A stretch of DNA of 49,014 nucleotides, from assembly GCA_963591995.1 (NCBI GenBank), contig CAVAUJ010000013.1, forward strand, positions 1-49,014, written 5' to 3'. This DNA comes from CAG-791 sp963591995. GTDB taxonomy: Bacteria > Bacillota > Clostridia > Lachnospirales > Lachnospiraceae. The translations under genes were made by a program, and so were the position numbers. This document shows, in pieces, positions 15,444-24,698 of this stretch. Positions within the stretch are counted from its first letter, which is position 1; every line of letters begins with the position of its first letter. The notes under the pieces are model-generated. The model did no database searches. It worked only from the letters and a program-made list of their open reading frames with translations, and was not told where the DNA came from.

Positions 15444-17285
15444 TTACGAATCCCTGTGCAGTGCCCACACGTATTCATACGGCTGCAGCGTGAGACTTTC
15501 CTGCTGCACTCTGCGTTTTTTCCCGAGGAAATCGCGGTACCCGTCGGCGAATTCCACGATATGCACCGTCTGGGCCTCGCTCGAGAAATTGAACAGTCCG
15601 ATGATGCGCTCTGCCCCCTTGCTGCGCAGCATGCCGAGGACCGAAGCGTTGTGGGTTTCAATGGTGTACACCTGGGCATCTCCGGCGAAGATATCGTCGG
15701 AGCGTCTCGCCTTTTCGAGCTCCCGAAGGCCCGTGTGCACGCGGTCCTGCACCGAATGTCCGTCTCCGATATTCTTCGTCAGCTCCCAGTTGAATCTGCC
15801 CCGGTGAAGGTAGCGGGAATCCTGCGCCTTCAGCGGATCCTCATGATAGGACCAGTCGTTGATGGCTCCGATCTCATCGCCGCTGTAGATCACCGGAATG
15901 CCGGACTGGAACATCAGGAAGGCATGCAGCATCAGATCCAGCTGAATGCCGGCGGCAACCTTTTCCGGATTGTTCTCAAAGCCTCCCCGTTCTATCCCGC
16001 ACATGGAGGCCGTGGTGCCGCAGAACCTTGCATCTCCCGTCACCGGATCCTCATTGTAGAGCTCTCCGGTGCTGGTGCTGTACGAAAGGTTGCCCAGATA
16101 GTAGTCGTTGAGGAAGCGTTTGTGCTCCACCTCCCGCATTCCTCTGTCCGCAAGAAAGCGGAAATCCAGTCCCCAGCCGATGTCGTCATGACACCGCACA
16201 TAGTTGAGAAAGCTGTATGTTTTCGGCAGCTGTGCGACCTGATCGGTCTGGTACCGCAGCAGCTCCGTGTTCCTTGTGGCCACCGTGTGCCACAGCGTGC
16301 ACATGGTCGTTGCGTTGTACAGCATATGACACTCCGGCTTCTCCGGCGTGCCGAAGTACGGCGCGAGCTCCTTGGGCTCCATGACGACCTCTCCCAGCAG
16401 CAGCACACCCGGGCAAACGATTTCCGTGATCAGCCGGATCATCCGCATGATGGTGTGCACCTGCGGCAGGTTCCGGCAGTTGGTTCCCAGCTGCTTCCAG
16501 ATGTACGGAACGGCATCGATCCGGATGACATCCACGCCGCGGTTCGCCAGATACATGAGATTTGCCGCCGTTTCATTGAAAACGATCGGATTCCAGTAAT
16601 TCAGATCCCATTGATAGGGATAGAACGAGGTCATGACGAACTTATTCAATTCCGGAAGGTAGGTGAAATTGCCGGGTGCCGTCTTGGGGAACACCTCCGG
16701 CACGGTCTGCTCGAACTGTGCCGGCAGGCTGTAGTCGTCATAGAAGAAGTAGCGGTCCTGATACTCCCGCTCTCCCGCTCTGGCGCGTCTTGCCCATTCA
16801 TGCTCCTCCGACGTGTGATTCACCACATAATCCAGGCACACGCAGATGTCCCTTCTGTGGCAGTCCTCGGTCAGCTCCGCCAGATCCTCCATGGTTCCCA
16901 GATCCGGGCGCACCTTTCGATAATCGCAGACCGCATAGCCCCCGTCGCTTTTTCCCTCCGGCGTATCCAGAAGCGGCATCAGATGCAGATAGTTGATGCC
17001 GCTCTTCTCCAGATAATCCAGATGCTGCCGGACTCCCTGAAGATTTCCGCCGAAATTCTCGGTGTACAGCATCATCCCCACCAGCCGGTTCTCCAGATAC
17101 CAGGAGGGCGCAGCCTCTCTCCTGCGGTCCGATTCCTTCAGGTTCTCGGGCCGCTCCCGATAAAAGCCCTCCATCGTGCGGCACAGATCGTAATAACGCT
17201 CCGTCTGTCCGTGGTACAGCTCCATATACAGCCATTTTAATTCATCGCTTCGTTCCGACAGTCTGCGCCCGAATTCCGATTGCAT
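15444..17285 (-). CDS. Amylosucrase-like GH13_4 enzyme
   Basis: 613 residues. Amylosucrases use sucrose to build alpha-1,4-glucan and release fructose; relatives simply hydrolyse sucrose. The long helical N-terminus, the WYLENRLVGMMLYTENFGG segment, FVMTSFYPYQWDLNYWNP and RCHDDIGWGLDF are typical of the family and not of ordinary alpha-amylases. Catalytic residues by motif: Asp in VIRIDAVPYIWK, Glu in LLLGEVV, Asp in HDDIGW. The start is the ATG at 17285, fixed by AGGAGG six bases upstream; the longer frame lacks a ribosome site. Cytoplasmic. Sits between the permease genes and the GH32 gene, so sucrose is the obvious substrate. Confidence 0.88.
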   Translation of the reverse strand: MQSEFGRRLSERSDELKWLYMELYHGQTERYYDLCRTMEGFYRERPENLKESDRRREAAPSWYLENRLVGMMLYTENFGGNLQGVRQHLDYLEKSGINYLHLMPLLDTPEGKSDGGYAVCDYRKVRPDLGTMEDLAELTEDCHRRDICVCLDYVVNHTSEEHEWARRARAGEREYQDRYFFYDDYSLPAQFEQTVPEVFPKTAPGNFTYLPELNKFVMTSFYPYQWDLNYWNPIVFNETAANLMYLANRGVDVIRIDAVPYIWKQLGTNCRNLPQVHTIMRMIRLITEIVCPGVLLLGEVVMEPKELAPYFGTPEKPECHMLYNATTMCTLWHTVATRNTELLRYQTDQVAQLPKTYSFLNYVRCHDDIGWGLDFRFLADRGMREVEHKRFLNDYYLGNLSYSTSTGELYNEDPVTGDARFCGTTASMCGIERGGFENNPEKVAAGIQLDLMLHAFLMFQSGIPVIYSGDEIGAINDWSYHEDPLKAQDSRYLHRGRFNWELTKNIGDGHSVQDRVHTGLRELEKARRSDDIFAGDAQVYTIETHNASVLGMLRSKGAERIIGLFNFSSEAQTVHIVEFADGYRDFLGKKRRVQQESLTLQPYEYVWALHRDS

Positions 17286-17374
17286 GCTATGCCTCCTGTT
17301 TTCCTGCCATATCTGTCCCGAAAAGACCGGGACGCTGAACCTTCCCGGTCTCTCCGCCTTGTTGTCTGCCGCCT

Positions 17375-18232
17375 TTACTTGACAGCTCCTGCCGTCACGC
17401 CTTCCACGATGAAGCGCTGCAGGAACAGGTACAGAATCAGAATCGGCAGCATTGCCAGAAGAAGTGCCGCCATGATCAGACCGATGTCTGTGGAAAAGGT
17501 CCCATAGAAAATCTGTGTCGCGATGGGCAGCGTATACAGCTCCTTGCGCCCCAGGATCAGGCTCGGCAGCAGATAGTCGTTCCAGAATGCCATGGCATCG
17601 ATGATGGCAATCGTCGCAATGGTGGGCTTGAGCATCGGGAATACAATCTTCCAGAAAATCTGCCAAGTGGTGCAGCCGTCAATCGTGCCGGCCTCCTCCA
17701 GAGCGAGCGGGACATTCGTATGGATCGCCCCGTGAAACATAAAGGTCGCCATGGACAGAGAGAAACCGACGTGCATGAAGATCAAGGTGAGCCGGTGGTT
17801 CAGAATGCCCAGAATGCCGCCGTAAATGGACACCAGCGGGATCATCAATACCTGGAAGGGAATGACCATGGAGGCGATCATCAAAGCGAACAGGACCGCC
17901 GTCACCTTCCATTTGCGCCGAACCATGATATAAGCCGTCATCGCCGAGAGCAGAATGGTGACCGCCGTGGAGGACGCTGTGATGAGGAAGGAGTTGCCGA
18001 ACGCCTTGTAGAAGTCCATCTTCTTAATGGCACTCGGGAAATTCTGTATCGTAAAGCCATGGGCGCCGATCAATGCCAGCGGATTGCTGGTGATGTCTGC
18101 CTTGGTCTTGAACACATTGATGATGACCATGAAGAACGGAAAGATAAAAAGGATCAGAGCCACTACGAGGATCACCAGCTTCAGTGCATGGAATACCTTT
18201 TTCTGAGCGGCAGCTTTTTCATTCTGATTCAT
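17375..18232 (-). CDS. Carbohydrate ABC transporter permease (MalG type)
   Basis: 285-residue inner-membrane protein with about six membrane segments; the first is near residues 16-36. The EAA loop for contact with the ATPase is visible (PLALEEAGTIDGCTTWQIFWKIVFPMLKP). It overlaps the other permease by 4 bases (ATGA), a sign of coupled translation. With the binding lipoprotein and second permease it forms a CUT1-type importer. No ATPase gene is in the operon, so a general MsmK/MalK-type ATPase elsewhere must energise it (inference). Confidence 0.95.
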   Translation of the reverse strand: MNQNEKAAAQKKVFHALKLVILVVALILFIFPFFMVIINVFKTKADITSNPLALIGAHGFTIQNFPSAIKKMDFYKAFGNSFLITASSTAVTILLSAMTAYIMVRRKWKVTAVLFALMIASMVIPFQVLMIPLVSIYGGILGILNHRLTLIFMHVGFSLSMATFMFHGAIHTNVPLALEEAGTIDGCTTWQIFWKIVFPMLKPTIATIAIIDAMAFWNDYLLPSLILGRKELYTLPIATQIFYGTFSTDIGLIMAALLLAMLPILILYLFLQRFIVEGVTAGAVK

Positions 18233-19110
18233 GCCTGCACCTCCCCTTTCTTACCAATGTAAACCTGCAGACCGCCGATGACCGCGCAGATGATAAAGAG
18301 CACCAGGGCCTCTGCCTGACCGGTTCCGTAATTCTTATACTTGAATGCCTGATTGTACACGTGCATGGCTGCCATGACCGAGCTGTTGAACGGCTCTCCG
18401 TTGGTCAGGGAGAGGTTCACGTCGTACACCATGAAGCAACGGGTGATGGTGAGGAACAGGCACTGGACAAAGGAGGAGACCATCAGCGGAACGGAAATGC
18501 TCACCAGCCTCTGGAAGCCGTTGCAGCCGTCGATGGCGGCCGCCTCCACCACATCCTCCGATACGCTCATAAAGCCTGCGATGTAGATTAACATCATGTA
18601 GCCTGCGTACTGCCATACGGAGACAATGATGAGGCACAGAAGCGCTCCGTTCGTTGTCGCCAGCCATGAGGTGGAAAGTGCGCCGATGCTGAGGGATTCC
18701 CCGATCTTGACAAAAGCCCGGTTGAAGACGAATTTCCAGACGTAGCCCAGTACGATTCCGCCGATCAGGTTCGGCACGAAAAAGCCTGCCCGGAAAAAGT
18801 TCTGTCCCTTCACCCCGCTGGTCAGAATATAGGCCAGAAGGAACGCGACTACATTGACAAGAATCACGGCAACAGCGGAATAAATCAGTGTTCGTCCCAG
18901 TGCCTGCCAATAGGCGGTGTCCTGAAACGTTGCGATGTAATTCGCCAGACCGACGAACGGCTTCTGTCTGGACACCCCGTCCCAGCTGGTGAAGGTCAGA
19001 TACAGACCATACAGGAACGGGACGATGACGACGGCGCAGAAAACAAAGGTGCTGACGCCGGCGAACATCAGGAATTCCTTGACCTTATACGACATTGATT
19101 TTGTTCTCAT
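18229..19110 (-). CDS. Carbohydrate ABC transporter permease (MalF type)
   Basis: 293-residue membrane protein with six predicted segments and the EAA loop (SEDVVEAAAIDGCNGFQRLVSISVPLM). Partner of the next permease, which starts in its last codon. It follows the binding-protein gene after a 163-base gap that contains stem-loops, an arrangement seen in many sugar operons where the binding protein is made in excess. Confidence 0.95.
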   Translation of the reverse strand: MRTKSMSYKVKEFLMFAGVSTFVFCAVVIVPFLYGLYLTFTSWDGVSRQKPFVGLANYIATFQDTAYWQALGRTLIYSAVAVILVNVVAFLLAYILTSGVKGQNFFRAGFFVPNLIGGIVLGYVWKFVFNRAFVKIGESLSIGALSTSWLATTNGALLCLIIVSVWQYAGYMMLIYIAGFMSVSEDVVEAAAIDGCNGFQRLVSISVPLMVSSFVQCLFLTITRCFMVYDVNLSLTNGEPFNSSVMAAMHVYNQAFKYKNYGTGQAEALVLFIICAVIGGLQVYIGKKGEVQA

Positions 19111-19154
19111 TTTCCCCCTACCTATCCCGCAGCTCTCCTGCGGCTCAGCGATCC

Positions 19155-19206
19155 GGCTTTTTTAAAGCCTCGCACCTGTTCCTGATTTCCGGCCGTTTCC
19201 GGCCGG
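19155..19206 (-). other. Stem-loops between binding-protein and permease genes
   Basis: GGCTTT/AAAGCC (19155-19168) and CCGGCC/GGCCGG with loop GTTTCC (19189-19206). On the transcript these lie just after the binding-protein coding region and may protect its mRNA 3' end or reduce read-through to the permeases, as in malE-malF type intergenic regions. Confidence 0.45.
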
Positions 19207-19273
19207 CCGCACCGGAGCTTCCCTTCGAACCCCCCGATGCAGCCGTCCCAAAAAGCATGTGTATTGCCAAAGA

Positions 19274-20572
19274 TCAGTGTGCTACGACGGTCGCGGTCTT
19301 CCAGTAGTTCTCCAGCTCTGTTGCAAATGCTGCCCGATCTTCCTCTCCTGCCAGGTACTTCTGCATGTAGCCGCCGGCCACCGTGATATGATCGTCCGGA
19401 AGGTAATTGTAGTTGTCGATCAGAGCGCCCTCGTCCGCATATTTCTTAACAGACTGTGACAGCGGATCCAGCGCCGAGCAGTCGATGTTGGCATAGGCAG
19501 GAACCAATGCGCATTTCTCGGTAAGGAATGCATTTCCCTCCGGATCGCTCACCAGCCAGTTGAGGAAATCCTTGGCTGCCTGACGCTGTGCATCCGAGGT
19601 GTATTCCGAAGAGTCAATGAAGAAGTACTTGGAGCCGCCGCCGACAAGCTTCTCGTTCGATCCGTCGTCGGTATTCTGCGGAACCGGCATCATGCCCATG
19701 TTCTCGGTGTACTCATAGGCATTGATCATGGACCAGTCCCAGTTGCCGCCGAACATGAAGGCAATTTCGCCCTCTGCCAGCTTCTGCTCGGAAACCTCGC
19801 GCTCTGCCGCGACCGGGGATCCCGCTGCGTAGTTGTACTGCATGAGGACGTCGAAGGTATCCATGAGCGATTCGAACTTCGCATTGCCGTTGATCGACTC
19901 GGTTCCCGCCGTCAGTCCCTCGACGTAGCTCTCCGGATCCGGCTGCTCCTCGATGAACTGTGCCAGATAGTGCGCCGCCAGAGACCAGTCCTCCTTCATG
20001 ATGCCGACAGGAGAGGTCATCCCGCCGCTCGCCAGCTTCTCCAGAAGAGCCTTGAACGCATCCAGCGTCTTGTAATCCTCCGGATGGAACTCCTCGCCGG
20101 TGATGGCTTCGATGGCATCCGCGTTGTACATCAGACCCCTTGCCTCGATGCAAAGCGGGAAGCCGACCACCTTGTCGTTCACGCTGATGGCATACTCGGT
20201 ATTGGCCACCCAATCCTCTCCGGAAAGATCCGTTGCATATTCCTCGGCCAGCGTGTAGACGTCCTTTGCATCAACCATGGCCATGGTGTAAGGATCGCCG
20301 GACGCATACTTGGTTGCGATGTGGGAAGCCACGGTATCGCTGCTGTAGTAAATCTCTACATTGACGCCCTTCTCTGCGCTGTACTGCTCTGCCATCTCCA
20401 CGAACTGGTCCTGTACCTCTACCTTCGAGTTGAAGATGGTGATGGAAACCTCTCCGTCTCCGGAAGCCGCTGCGGACGATCCGCCGCTGCCGCTGTCCCC
20501 GGATCCTCCGCAGGCGCTGACGGAAACACACATCACCGCTGCGAGCAGCATTGCCAAAGCCTTTTTCCTCAT
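19274..20572 (-). CDS. Sugar-binding lipoprotein of ABC transporter
   Basis: 432-residue extracellular solute-binding protein (family 1). The N-terminus MRKKALAMLLAAVMCVSVSA ends in a lipobox with Cys at the mature start, followed by a Gly/Ser linker, so it is lipid-anchored outside the membrane. The start is ATG 20572: AAGGAGGG lies 6-7 bases upstream, whereas the ATG at 20578 touches the ribosome site. First gene of the operon binding protein - two permeases - amylosucrase-like - GH32; regulator gene lacI upstream. Ligand most likely sucrose or a fructosylated oligosaccharide (from the enzymes, inference). Confidence 0.94.
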   Translation of the reverse strand: MRKKALAMLLAAVMCVSVSACGGSGDSGSGGSSAAASGDGEVSITIFNSKVEVQDQFVEMAEQYSAEKGVNVEIYYSSDTVASHIATKYASGDPYTMAMVDAKDVYTLAEEYATDLSGEDWVANTEYAISVNDKVVGFPLCIEARGLMYNADAIEAITGEEFHPEDYKTLDAFKALLEKLASGGMTSPVGIMKEDWSLAAHYLAQFIEEQPDPESYVEGLTAGTESINGNAKFESLMDTFDVLMQYNYAAGSPVAAEREVSEQKLAEGEIAFMFGGNWDWSMINAYEYTENMGMMPVPQNTDDGSNEKLVGGGSKYFFIDSSEYTSDAQRQAAKDFLNWLVSDPEGNAFLTEKCALVPAYANIDCSALDPLSQSVKKYADEGALIDNYNYLPDDHITVAGGYMQKYLAGEEDRAAFATELENYWKTATVVAH

Positions 20573-20731
20573 GTTCATCCCTCCTTGTGCCCTCCGGCAC
20601 GCTTTTCGTTCGAAGATGCACCGTCCGGTTCCTCTCCAAACTGCCCCGTTTTGATGAAGCCGTCCCTTTGATCTTTCGTCAAATCACACCAAGGAATTGC
20701 ATTCATCCGCTTTTCTGTTGTCTATGTTGTA

Positions 20732-20760
20732 ACCATACTCCCCTCGCATTTGTGTGTCAA
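20732..20760 (-). promoter_or_regulatory. Predicted promoter of the sucrose-type operon
   Basis: Minus strand perfect TTGACA (20755-20760), 17-base spacer, TATGGT (20732-20737). The leader is about 150 bases. Gap 20573-21076 otherwise holds the lacI terminator, the dyads noted separately, and AT-rich sequence. Confidence 0.65.
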
Positions 20761-20762
20761 TC

Positions 20763-20773
20763 GTATGACATAC
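20763..20773. promoter_or_regulatory. Dyad next to the -35 box
   Basis: GTATGACATAC, a perfect 5-bp dyad around one central base, lies 2 bases upstream of the -35 box. A second dyad, TTTGA-N7-TCAAA, is at 20668-20684 in the leader. Either could bind the adjacent LacI-type regulator; neither has the usual central CG of LacI operators, so this is tentative. Confidence 0.35.
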
Positions 20774-20948
20774 TTTTCGCCGTTTCTAACAGTTTTAATC
20801 CCCTGTTTTTGTTGGAATGTGCCTAAGACATCAGTATTTTTAATGTATCAAACAATTGACATGTTTTTTAAGTGCCGTCGTTTCTGTTCCGCACCTGACA
20901 TATCCATATTGCCCAAAGGACAGTTTTCCGAAAGAGTAAAAAAGAAAA

Positions 20949-20985
20949 GGATCGGAACGCCGCGTGTTCTCCGGCATTCCGATCC
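20949..20985 (-). terminator. Terminator of the lacI-type gene
   Basis: 14-bp stem (GGATCGGAACGCCG with CGGCATTCCGATCC, one wobble pair) and 9-base loop. On the minus strand it is followed by TTTTCTTTTTT, a classic Rho-independent terminator. It separates the regulator gene from the sugar operon. Confidence 0.88.
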
Positions 20986-21076
20986 TCCTGCTATATAATG
21001 CATTCTCAGGGAAATGCGGATTCATCCGCGTTTCCCTAACAGCAAAAATGTCTGCTCCCTCCCGTTCCACAAAGAC

Positions 21077-22057
21077 CTATACGGTTCCGCGCTCCACAAG
21101 ATGCACCGGCAGCACGACGCGTTTGGCCACCGTCCTGCCTTCTGCGGCATCCTGCAGCAGCTGCACCGCCTGTGCCGCCATTTCCTTGACCGGCTGGTGG
21201 ATGGTGGTGAGCTTCGGCGTTGTCAGAGACGCCACATAGGAATCATCGAAGCCGACGATCTTCATCTGCTCCGGCACCTTGATGTCCAGACTCCTGCAGA
21301 CCTGCAGCGTCTGTGCGCCGATGACGTCGCTGCTCGCGAACACGCCGTCCGTTTCCGGATTCTCCCGCAAGGTACGCTCCAGCAGCTCCGCGTAGGCAAG
21401 GTTGTCATATTCCTGCTGCCCCGGGTCGATCTCGTAGCAGGACACACCCCTTTCCGCGCAAACCTCCCGAAAGCCGACGGCGCGGTTGTCGGCCGGCAGC
21501 TCCAGGCACCCGGCCGTGCTGCCCACCATCAGGATCCTCCGGCACCCCGCATCAATCAGACATTTCGCCGCCAGCTCACCGCCGCCCCGGTTGTCGCATT
21601 CCACGGAAGCCGTGCCGTTCCCGAGCGTTCTCTCCATGGTGATCACCGGCACATTCAGCTGAACGAACTCATCCACCGACATGGAGCCGCTGAACAGAAT
21701 GATCCCCGCCACACGGTTGCCGGTGCAGATGTCCAGATATTCCTTCTCGTTCTCTTCCTTGCCCTTTGTATTGCACAAAAAGAGCCGGTAGCCCTTCTTG
21801 AATGCCTCGTTTTCAATGTTGCTGATCATTTCCGTAAAATAAGGATGTCTCACATGCGGAACGATCAGGCCGATGGCGTTGGTGGTCTTCCGGTGAAGGG
21901 AGCGTGCCACCTCGTTCGGGCGGTAATTCAGCTTTTTCATTGCGTCATACACGCGCCTTCTGGCATCGTCACTGATGTATCCCCGGTTGTTCAACACCCG
22001 GGATACCGTTGTCACGGTAAGTCCCGCTTCCGCTGCAACATCTTTTATGGTAGCCAC
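21077..22057 (-). CDS. LacI-family transcriptional regulator
   Basis: 326 residues. N-terminal helix-turn-helix TIKDVAAEAGLTVTTVSRVL (3-22) with hinge helix SLHR, then a periplasmic-binding-protein-like effector domain. GTG start at 22057 with an unusually complete ribosome site AGGAGGTGATCAC, an exact match to the 16S anti-SD region. Own promoter and own terminator. Placed directly upstream of the sugar operon and in the same direction, so it most likely represses that operon until the sugar or a derivative binds (inference). Confidence 0.93.
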   Translation of the reverse strand: MATIKDVAAEAGLTVTTVSRVLNNRGYISDDARRRVYDAMKKLNYRPNEVARSLHRKTTNAIGLIVPHVRHPYFTEMISNIENEAFKKGYRLFLCNTKGKEENEKEYLDICTGNRVAGIILFSGSMSVDEFVQLNVPVITMERTLGNGTASVECDNRGGGELAAKCLIDAGCRRILMVGSTAGCLELPADNRAVGFREVCAERGVSCYEIDPGQQEYDNLAYAELLERTLRENPETDGVFASSDVIGAQTLQVCRSLDIKVPEQMKIVGFDDSYVASLTTPKLTTIHQPVKEMAAQAVQLLQDAAEGRTVAKRVVLPVHLVERGTV

Positions 22058-22124
22058 GTGATCACCTCCTGGGCCGGAACAGCGAACCGCTCGGTGCGCC
22101 TGTCAATCGTTTGCTATATTCTTC

Positions 22125-22153
22125 ATCATATCCAACCCCGTATTTTCCTTCAA
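22125..22153 (-). promoter_or_regulatory. Predicted lacI promoter
   Basis: Minus strand TTGAAG (22148-22153), 17-base spacer, TATGAT (22125-22130). Lies in the 175-base divergent gap shared with mutS2. Confidence 0.55.
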
Positions 22154-22194
22154 TTGGCATATTCTCCATGTTTTCACGTCCTCTTCTGTCCTAC

Positions 22195-22225
22195 CTGACG
22201 AAAAACAGACGTGGCGTGGTATACT
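22195..22225 (+). promoter_or_regulatory. Predicted mutS2 promoter, near-leaderless
   Basis: TATACT at 22220-22225 with a weak -35 (CTGACG, 22195-22200). Transcription would begin at about 22232, and the only family-consistent ATG is at 22233. No purine-rich ribosome site precedes it. Confidence 0.45.
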
Positions 22226-22232
22226 CTTGCGT

Positions 22233-24647
22233 ATGAATGAAAAAGTCATGCGCATTTGCGAATTCCATAAAATCACCGCACTTTTAGAGGCCAATGCCAC
22301 TTCCGATCCCGGCCGTGAGCTCTGCCGGAAGCTGGTCCCGATGACAGATCTTGCCGACATCGAATCGGCGCAGGCCCAGACCGAATCGGCCCTTGGGTAC
22401 CTGCTGCGCAGCGGCTCTGTCAGCTTCGGCAATAACCGCGATTTCTCGGCTGCCTTCGGTGCCCTCCACATCGGCACCGGTCTCTCCATCGCAGAGCTGA
22501 ACCAGTTCGCCTCCTTCCTTGAGAATGTGGCGTCCGTTCGCAGCCACGCTCCGCAGGACGAGGAGGATCCGCTCTATGATCTGTTCGACTGCCTGGTTCC
22601 TTTGACGCCCGTCGCCCAGGAAATCCGCCGCTGCATTGCCGGGGAGGACCGTCTCGCCGACGATGCCAGTCCCGAGCTCAAAAAGGTGCGCCGCGATATC
22701 GCCATCACCGATGACCGCATCCACGTCCAGCTGAACAAGCTGCTGAACCAGACGCTCTCCTCCTACCTGCAGGACACGGTGGTCACCATGCGGGATGACC
22801 GCTACTGTCTGCCCATTAAGAGCGAATACAAGAGTCAGGTGAAGGGAATCGTTCACGACCAGTCCTCCACCGGCTCCACGCTGTTCATTGAACCGGCTTC
22901 CATCGTCGAGCTGGGCAATACCATCCGCACCCTCCAGGTGCAGGAAAAGCGGGAAGAGGAAAAGGTTCTGGCGGCACTCTCCGCGCTTCTGGCCGATCAT
23001 CTCATCGCCCTGCGGGATGACTGTGCCAACATGACGCAGCTGGATTTCATCTTCGCCAAGGCCAGGCTCGCCCTCGCACAGGAGGCCGTGCGTCCCGTGT
23101 TCCATGACACCGGCCGCATCGAGATCCGCAAGGGACGGCATCCGCTGATCGACCCCAAAAAGGTTGTCCCCATCGATCTGACCATCGGTGATTCCTACGA
23201 TATGATCATCGTCACCGGTCCCAACACCGGCGGCAAAACCGTGACCCTCAAAACGGTCGGCCTCTTCGAGCTCATGGGAATGGCAGGGCTCCACATCCCG
23301 GCCCAGGAGCACAGCGAGCTTTCTCTGTTTCGTGAGGTTTATGCGGACATCGGCGATGAGCAGAGCATTGAGCAGAATCTCTCCACCTTTTCCTCGCACA
23401 TGACGGCCATCGTGGACATTCTGCGGCGCGCCGACAAGCACTGCCTTTGTCTCTTCGATGAGCTCGGCAGCGGCACGGATCCCACGGAGGGAGCGGCCCT
23501 TGCCATTTCCATTCTGAACTTCATGCACACGCGCAGGATCACAACGCTCGCCACCACGCACTATGCCGAGCTCAAGCTCTATGCCATGAAGACAGACGGC
23601 ATCGTCAATGCCAGCTGTGAATTCGACATCGAAACGCTCCAGCCCACCTACCGGCTTCTGGTCGGCGTTCCCGGCAAGAGCAATGCCTTCGCCATCTCCC
23701 AGAAGCTCGGGCTGCCCGGCTACATCATCGAGACGGCCCGGGAGCAGCTCAGCCAGGAGACCCGCAGCTTTGAGGATGCTCTTTCCGAGCTCGAGGACAC
23801 CAGGCGCCGGAACGACAAGGAGCGTCTCGACCTGGAACGCATGAAGGCGGATCTGGACCAGCGCAGCCGCGTGCTCTCGCAGCGCGAGAATTCTCTGGAG
23901 GAGAAGCGCCGCAAAATTCTCGATCAGGCGAACGAAAAGGCGCGCAACATTCTTCAGGATGCCAAGGATCAGGCAGACAGCGCCATCTCCGCCATCCGAA
24001 AGAGCAGCAAGGGCGCCGACATGACCGCCATGGAGCACACACGAACGAGCCTGCGCGAAAAGGTTTCCGCAAAGGAAAGGCGTCTCCAGAAGCCGGCAGA
24101 ACAGCCGCCGAAGACCTCGCGGCTCAAGCCCTCCGATCTGCACATCGGGGATCTCGTAAAGGTTCTCTCCCTCGGCATGCAGGGCACGGTGACCAAGCTC
24201 CCGGACCGCCAGAACAAGGTCGGGGTTCAATGCGGCATCATGAACTCCCAGATTCCTCTGACGGATCTGGCTCTCATCGACGAGGATACCGGCATGTCCA
24301 TCGATTCCGGTGCCAAGCGCAAGACCGCCAGCGCCCTCAAGCGCGCCTATGAGAACCAGTCCGGCCGCCTCTCCCGCGGCGGAATGGACCTCTCACGGGC
24401 AATGAACATTTCTTCCGAGATCAATCTCCTCGGCATGACGACCGATGAGGCCATCATGGCGCTGGATAAATACCTCGACGATGCGCGCCTGTCACATCTG
24501 GACACGGTCCGCGTTGTGCACGGCAAGGGAACCGGCGCTCTTCGCAACGCCGTTCAGAATTACCTTCGCCGGCAGACCTGGGTGCACGGCTACCGCACGG
24601 GAGATTTCGGCGAGGGGGATGCCGGCGTCACCATTGTTACGCTCTGA
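22233..24647 (+). CDS. mutS2: Endonuclease MutS2
   Basis: 804 residues, usual length. MutS2 binds branched DNA and stalled ribosomes and cuts through its C-terminal Smr domain. Seen here: ATPase core with Walker A GPNTGGKT (about 329-336), STFSSHM, Walker B region ELGSGTDPTEG; a long charged coiled coil around 510-600; Smr domain at the C-terminus with LLGMTTDEA and VVHGKGTGALR. The start MNEKVMRICEF agrees with the family; a TTG two codons earlier is possible. Followed after 51 bases by a response regulator. Confidence 0.95.
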   Translation: MNEKVMRICEFHKITALLEANATSDPGRELCRKLVPMTDLADIESAQAQTESALGYLLRSGSVSFGNNRDFSAAFGALHIGTGLSIAELNQFASFLENVASVRSHAPQDEEDPLYDLFDCLVPLTPVAQEIRRCIAGEDRLADDASPELKKVRRDIAITDDRIHVQLNKLLNQTLSSYLQDTVVTMRDDRYCLPIKSEYKSQVKGIVHDQSSTGSTLFIEPASIVELGNTIRTLQVQEKREEEKVLAALSALLADHLIALRDDCANMTQLDFIFAKARLALAQEAVRPVFHDTGRIEIRKGRHPLIDPKKVVPIDLTIGDSYDMIIVTGPNTGGKTVTLKTVGLFELMGMAGLHIPAQEHSELSLFREVYADIGDEQSIEQNLSTFSSHMTAIVDILRRADKHCLCLFDELGSGTDPTEGAALAISILNFMHTRRITTLATTHYAELKLYAMKTDGIVNASCEFDIETLQPTYRLLVGVPGKSNAFAISQKLGLPGYIIETAREQLSQETRSFEDALSELEDTRRRNDKERLDLERMKADLDQRSRVLSQRENSLEEKRRKILDQANEKARNILQDAKDQADSAISAIRKSSKGADMTAMEHTRTSLREKVSAKERRLQKPAEQPPKTSRLKPSDLHIGDLVKVLSLGMQGTVTKLPDRQNKVGVQCGIMNSQIPLTDLALIDEDTGMSIDSGAKRKTASALKRAYENQSGRLSRGGMDLSRAMNISSEINLLGMTTDEAIMALDKYLDDARLSHLDTVRVVHGKGTGALRNAVQNYLRRQTWVHGYRTGDFGEGDAGVTIVTL

Positions 24648-24698
24648 TTCGTACACCCGGCTTCGCCGCGCGCAGGCCGAAAGGGAAATGAACAAGAC

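Noticed and set aside
22284..24230. 648-codon minus-strand frame opposite mutS2
   Set aside because: mutS2 has all family motifs; the opposite frame is a by-product of codon use.
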